Positions 60,401-64,000 of a stretch of 64,000 nt of DNA are shown here, one piece after another; within the stretch, counting starts at the first letter, position 1, and each line of letters starts with the position of its first letter. Position numbers and translations under genes: made by a program. The stretch comes from Klebsormidium nitens (lineage: Eukaryota > Streptophyta > Klebsormidiophyceae > Klebsormidiales > Klebsormidiaceae), in the NCBI GenBank assembly GCA_000708835.1, contig DF236981.1:186001-250000 (forward strand), written 5' to 3'. The notes under the pieces were generated by a model. It ran no database searches. It was not told where the DNA came from and saw only the letters and a program-made list of their open reading frames with translations.

Positions 60401-61887
60401 ATTACATCATTGAGAGTCCTGAATCCGATTTCAAATCTAGACCTCATGAATTCAATTCGAACGTCCGTCCTCGGTTGCTCCTTTCCGGCCAGATCTTGTC
60501 GGAGCACCTGGGCAAGACGGTCGCCTACCGGTCGGTCACCCCGGAGTGGTACAAGGAGAACGCGGGATACGGCCACGCGGCGTCGCTCGCGAACATGTAC
60601 TCCTTCCTGCGCGAGTACCCTGAGTAGTAAGTGCCGTCACTTAGTCTTAAATGGCGAAAGGATCATCAGATCGAAGCACAACTTCTGGGCTGATTAGATC
60701 GGATGCCACGTCGGCTTCGGACGCCTTTTCATCTCAAAGGAACCTGTGTTTTAATCCGACTTCTAATAGCCTTAAAAGATTCAAAAAAGAATCTGATTCG
60801 AAGACATCTGGGAAGAGTCATGCACGCACGGCTATGTTCATCAGACTTTCAAAGCTTAATTGTGCATCTAATTGTCGACTGAAGCTTTGTAAAGATCAGG
60901 AGCCTTCTCGACAACCATCTCGCTTGAATGATTCTGCTGTGCACCCCTACTCCATCTCCAACGTCACTCATGAACAGCTCTCAAATGCATCATGGTCGTT
61001 CAGTACTGAAGGATCACATCGAGGATCAACTAGTAAACGAGAATGCAATCAGCTTCTTCTGATGTGGTTCCATTAGGGGCCCGTGCTGCTATGCTTTTCG
61101 CCTTTCGTCCGATCTCGTTTTTGCGATCACCAGATTCCTGAACGCTCGTGCTTGCTTTCTTCCGCACCGCAGTTCCATGAGCCACGTGGAAGAGGCGCAG
61201 GCGCTGTACCCGGAGCTGCAGACCTTCGAGGAGTGGATGAACGGAACGACGGACGTTCCGTCGGAGAACGCGGCGGAACGCGGCGGAGCGCAGCTCACGC
61301 TGGACATCGTGCGCGACGACGGGCTGCTGGCCGGGAGCCACGCCGGAAAGAAGGCGGCGTTCGCGGAACTGCTGGAGCTTTCCGACCGGAACCAGCGGAG
61401 AACGGCGAGTCGGCGGTGGAAAAATATCAAGGCGAGCGTTCAAACGATGCCGCTCATGGGCGGCCGCGCTCCGGCGCCTCCCAAGGCGCTGCCCACCAAA
61501 TGGAAGAGCCCGGTTCCGGCCGGAAAGGCAGCGGAAAGGGCGGCGGAAAAGACGGCGGACGAAGACGACGGCGCGAAGCAGCTTTCCGTCGAGGTTCAAA
61601 AGCGGAACGGGGCCGGAACGGAACGGATCGGCCGGCCCGCCGCGGCGGAGCGGCCCGCACTGACGGCGGGAAGCGCCAAGCCTGAAATTCCGGGATCAAG
61701 GGACCGGCGGTCCGTACCGGAGCTGATGGACAAGCCCGGGTTGCCCGCGTTGAGGGACCGGCCAGCTGTCCCGGCGGTTCCCGAGCTGATGGATAAGCCG
61801 GGGTTGCCCGCTTTGATGAACCGGGCGGGGCCGCGGGAAGCGCCCGCTTTGGGCGGGAGGCTCGCGTTGGCGACAGGATCGGTGTGA
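51487..61887 (+). CDS. Giant NmrA-like protein: ~1210-residue disordered N-terminus + Rossmann domain + tail
   Basis: Eleven exons: join(51487..53205, 53953..54095, 54298..54344, 54744..55628, 55767..56606, 56965..57167, 58067..58248, 58902..59027, 59674..59896, 60493..60626, 61173..61887), 1738 residues. Every junction closes in phase, so the disordered and folded parts belong to one frame. Residues 1-1211 are Pro/Ser/Ala/Thr-rich, then acidic with ELEA repeats (EEEEELEAGEAEEELEA). From about 1213 comes an NmrA-like/HSCARG-type SDR domain: RILVIGAECSAGESTLRHLL, VNMLDERSLLSAMRGVWGVV, HHVVYSSAES, then a second half with ADVGGCVMKIFEEPG. The dinucleotide loop reads GAECSAG, lacking the central Gly of GxxGxxG, so cofactor binding may be altered. 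The tail repeats VPELMDKPGLPAL. Related sensors bind NADPH; function here is unknown. The last donor of the first exon could also be read through to a stop at 53220. Confidence 0.82.
57208..57565 (+). repeat. ~131-bp tandem repeat, about 2.7 copies, in NmrA-like intron
   Basis: The units start near 57208, 57340 and 57471 and share phrases such as GCGTTGGCA, TGTCGCTCAGACAT and CTTCCATTTGCTT. The array lies just after the exon that opens the NmrA domain. It does not match that exon. Confidence 0.88.
57686..57768 (+). repeat. 48-bp-spaced direct repeat in NmrA-like intron
   Basis: Two copies of about 35 bases share AAAGCAGTC, TTC, CGAG and TTGATG (57686-57720 and 57734-57768). They fall in the same intron as the 131-bp array. 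Confidence 0.75.
57863..57932 (+). repeat. Frameshifted copy of the NmrA-like exon 58067..58248, 5' part
   Basis: The copy starts after an AG, 204 bases before the real exon, and encodes VNMLDERSLL. It then lacks 8 bases relative to the exon, which shifts the frame, although GGGGCGTGGTTTACGCGGA continues identically. If its acceptor were used the product would be out of frame. Confidence 0.9.
59973..59985 (+). repeat. Copy of the donor-side edge of NmrA-like exon 59674..59896
   Basis: CTGCAAGGTGGGT at the exon-intron junction (59890-59902) recurs 83 bases downstream, with further similarity on the left. A GAGCGGTGACCC-like microrepeat lies between them. Confidence 0.65.
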
Positions 61888-62500
61888 AGTTGTCGCCTCG
61901 TTCTCGCGAAGCGCGCGTTGAATAGCTTTTCGTGCAAGCAGGATGATTTGAAATTAGGACCACTTGTTTTGAATTAACTTGTTTTAGGTATGCGTAAAAC
62001 CCAGTTCAAATTCGACGTTCTTGTGAGTGAAGCGTTGCTAGTTCTACCAGGCCCTGCTGCTTGGCAAGATCTAAAATTTTCAATCACGAAACAAGCCGCC
62101 AGGGCATGCGTCAGCAGTTTGCGAAAAGCGGTGCTGATATTGGTGCTGGCATTCTTTGGCGTTTGAAGATTCGACTTACTTACGAACCTGTACATTGTTT
62201 TTCCAAAATTTCGAACTTAAGAGTGCAAATGCAGCAGACTGTAAACCCGGTTGATCTGTGACTCATAATTGTCACTGCGCCAATTGAACAGAATATGTGT
62301 ATACGCAGATACATGCAGATTGAAGTGAGTCGACGCGGCTATGTGTAGCTAGAATTGTTCTATAATTCTAGCAGCTTATATACCGAAGATCGAAGCTTCT
62401 AAAGTCTCCCTTATCCAACGTTTCAATCCATACATTGCCAGTGGCGTAGGACAAGGATGCGCGCCCCGTCGAAAGTTCATTATACACCCATGTTTATGCA

Positions 62501-62558
62501 CACATGATCATGTGTGCTTGAACACATGATCATGTGTGCTTGAACACATGAACACATG
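62501..62558. repeat. 22-bp tandem repeat built on a palindrome
   Basis: The unit CACATGATCATGTG plus TGCTTGAA occurs twice perfectly (62501-62522, 62523-62544) and then partially as CACATG...CACATG. The core CACATGATCATGTG is a perfect palindrome, so the array can form alternative stems. Confidence 0.92.
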
Positions 62559-62560
62559 CC

Positions 62561-62586
62561 AGAATGCGGACTCGAGTTCGCATTCT
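62561..62586. repeat. 26-bp near-perfect palindrome centred on CTCGAG
   Basis: AGAATGCG at the left pairs with CGCATTCT at the right around ACTCGAGT, with one mismatched pair. It directly follows the 22-bp array. Confidence 0.88.
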
Positions 62587-63095
62587 TCTCTAGCTTACAA
62601 TATGCAAGCACAATCAAAACACATCACTATAGATGCGAATTAACCCGGGATCCTTATAGCAATCACGCGCGATCAATGCATATCAATCTCTAGCCATGCA
62701 TGCAGTTAACCGTATATATACTAGTTATATTAATTCGCTTGAGCGCGAAGCCTTCATATCTCATGCATCAGAACTACGTATCTCATTGCATCGATAGATA
62801 TATAAGTCAGTGATTTTGATCCTGGGATGTGCGAGGCCTCGCGGCACGCGTATTGAGATTGGTACGCGTGGTTCATTCCTCGAGAATTATCCTCTCCAAC
62901 ATGCGGATTATTATCTGCAAAGATTCTTGTGCTGACGCGTTACTCTTACTTCTAAGGTGCTGAGAGTATAACAAAAAGTTTTAAGCGCCACGTATCTTCA
63001 CACATTCCAGCGGTCCAAACAAATCCTGACTATAGCCCGACGAGTAGCAACATGCCATTTAACAAACACTTGAGTCCATTTAGGAGTACTTCGGC

Positions 63096-64000
63096 CTAAG
63101 CGTGGGCGATCCCGTTTGCTTTTGCCTTGCTCGGGCCTCCCGGACTCCGCGACTCAATTGCTTTTATGAATGCCGTCGAGTCGGCAATCGCCCCGAAGAC
63201 GCCTCCCTGCATCTTGATCATGTTGTGAGCCGCCAAGTGGTTGGCAGGGTCGGTTGCCCCGGTGCAGTCCGTCAATAAAAGGCACTCGTAGCTGCACAGA
63301 AAGGGTGACTCGGTCGGTGAGGTCAAGCTTCTTACGAGGGCATAAGCAGCGTACTACTTTCCTCAGTGTACGCAAGCGTCCATCAAACGAAAACGAAATA
63401 ACAAAGAAACGAGATTCCATGCGCCGAACGAGCCGCCGGAAAAAGGTTGCCGTGAATTCCGATGGGATGGCACGAGTCTGCCTCGTATCTCTGATTGGAT
63501 GGTAAACCTCCAGGTCAGACGCTCACAGAAAGGGCAGTCCTCGCAAGTCGCTTGCAGCAAAACATCAACGAAACGCACGTGATTGATTGCGGTAGAAAGC
63601 AGGGCCGTCAATGCAGAAGATGTTACAAAAGTCATTCATATAGGAAAAAAGGGTTCATCCGCGAAAATTCACAAAGAAACCCAAATGCTGGCCGATATGT
63701 TTAAAAACCTTGACGCTACTTGACGCAATCTTCTGAGACACGGACCTTATACGCCTGATCTGGCCAAAACGCGTCTTTGGCAACGGACGCTTTGCTGCAG
63801 TCCACCGACTTAAGAGTGAACTTCCACGATCCAAGAAGCCGGTGCCTTCTATGGTTAGTTTCGGTAACGGTTCCTAAGACTGATGTGAACGGATCGAAGC
63901 AAAGTCCACTCACCCCCGGTCGTTGGCGTCGCGCATCGTGGTGTGGACGCAGACGTCGGTAGTGATTCCTGCCAGCACGATGTTCTGGATCTTGGCGAGC
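63096..64000 (-). CDS. Isochorismatase-family cysteine hydrolase, 3' part
   Basis: Two exons are visible: complement(join(63096..63291, 63914..>64000)); the 5' part lies beyond the window. The first visible exon has the catalytic-cysteine block VLAGITTDVCVHTTMRDAND. It joins in phase to RGYECLLLTDCTGATDPAN, then HNMIKMQGGVFGAIADSTAF, the typical end of isochorismatase-like hydrolases. The family includes nicotinamidases, ureidoacrylate hydrolases and isochorismatases. The substrate cannot be assigned without the N-terminal half, and plant genes of this type are often of unknown substrate. The C-terminus is Ser/Gly/Lys-rich (SPGGPSKAKANGIAHA). Confidence 0.9.

Larger units (their letters stand above)
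61888..63095. other. Convergent, AT-rich intergenic region with palindromes
   Basis: It is 1.2 kb between convergent 3' ends, markedly A+T-richer than the flanking exons. It contains a 22-bp palindromic tandem repeat (62501-62558) and an adjoining 26-bp near-palindrome (62561-62586). No gene is seen. Confidence 0.6.

Overview
This is a window of nuclear DNA from a photosynthetic eukaryote of the green (streptophyte) lineage. Genes are single and spliced, with 5 to 19 exons each. Almost every intron is GT-AG, and two are GC-AG. The protein set includes a thioredoxin-type chloroplast NADP-malate dehydrogenase, an ER-targeted IAA-amino-acid-hydrolase-like M20 enzyme and a plant-type DDB1. Base composition is balanced and introns are short to medium. 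A charophyte alga such as Klebsormidium would fit, but the species cannot be fixed from this sequence alone. No bacterial operon, CRISPR array, rRNA, convincing tRNA or intact transposon was seen.

Layout from left to right: 3' part of cytosolic aspartyl-tRNA synthetase (+, 2-3244); a four-unit zinc-ribbon protein (-, 4331-6004); a coiled-coil protein resembling the uncharacterised At4g18490 family (+, 6638-10510); complete 19-exon DDB1 (-, 11486-24228); a HINT histidine-triad nucleotide hydrolase (+, 25595-27584); chloroplast NADP-MDH (-, 29113-34585); an ILR1-like amidohydrolase (+, 35734-40817) with a duplicated, apparently mutually exclusive exon; a Misato/DML1 tubulin-like protein (+, 42374-50126) with a 3.9-kb intron; a 1738-residue protein joining about 1210 disordered residues to an NmrA-like Rossmann domain (+, 51487-61887); and the 3' end of an isochorismatase-family hydrolase (-, 63096-64000). 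Exon boundaries were set by reading frame, splice consensus and family alignment from memory. Phases close exactly in every model, which is strong internal support.

The genes are independent housekeeping or accessory loci, not a pathway cluster. They are arranged in divergent and convergent pairs: zinc-ribbon/At4g18490-like, DDB1/HINT and NADP-MDH/ILR1-like share divergent upstream regions.

The most unusual signal is not a gene. Next to many exons, above all in DDB1, the adjoining intron carries one to four degenerate copies of the exon edge (splice site plus about 25-100 bases of exon). In DDB1 these copies sit about 125-180 bases apart. Similar copies occur in the AspRS, NmrA-like and perhaps NADP-MDH genes. 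The ILR1-like gene has a full-length version in which both exon copies remain usable. This suggests recurrent short tandem duplication across splice junctions as a source of exon copies. The palindrome TGACGTCA is also strongly over-represented, with 13 copies found by eye.
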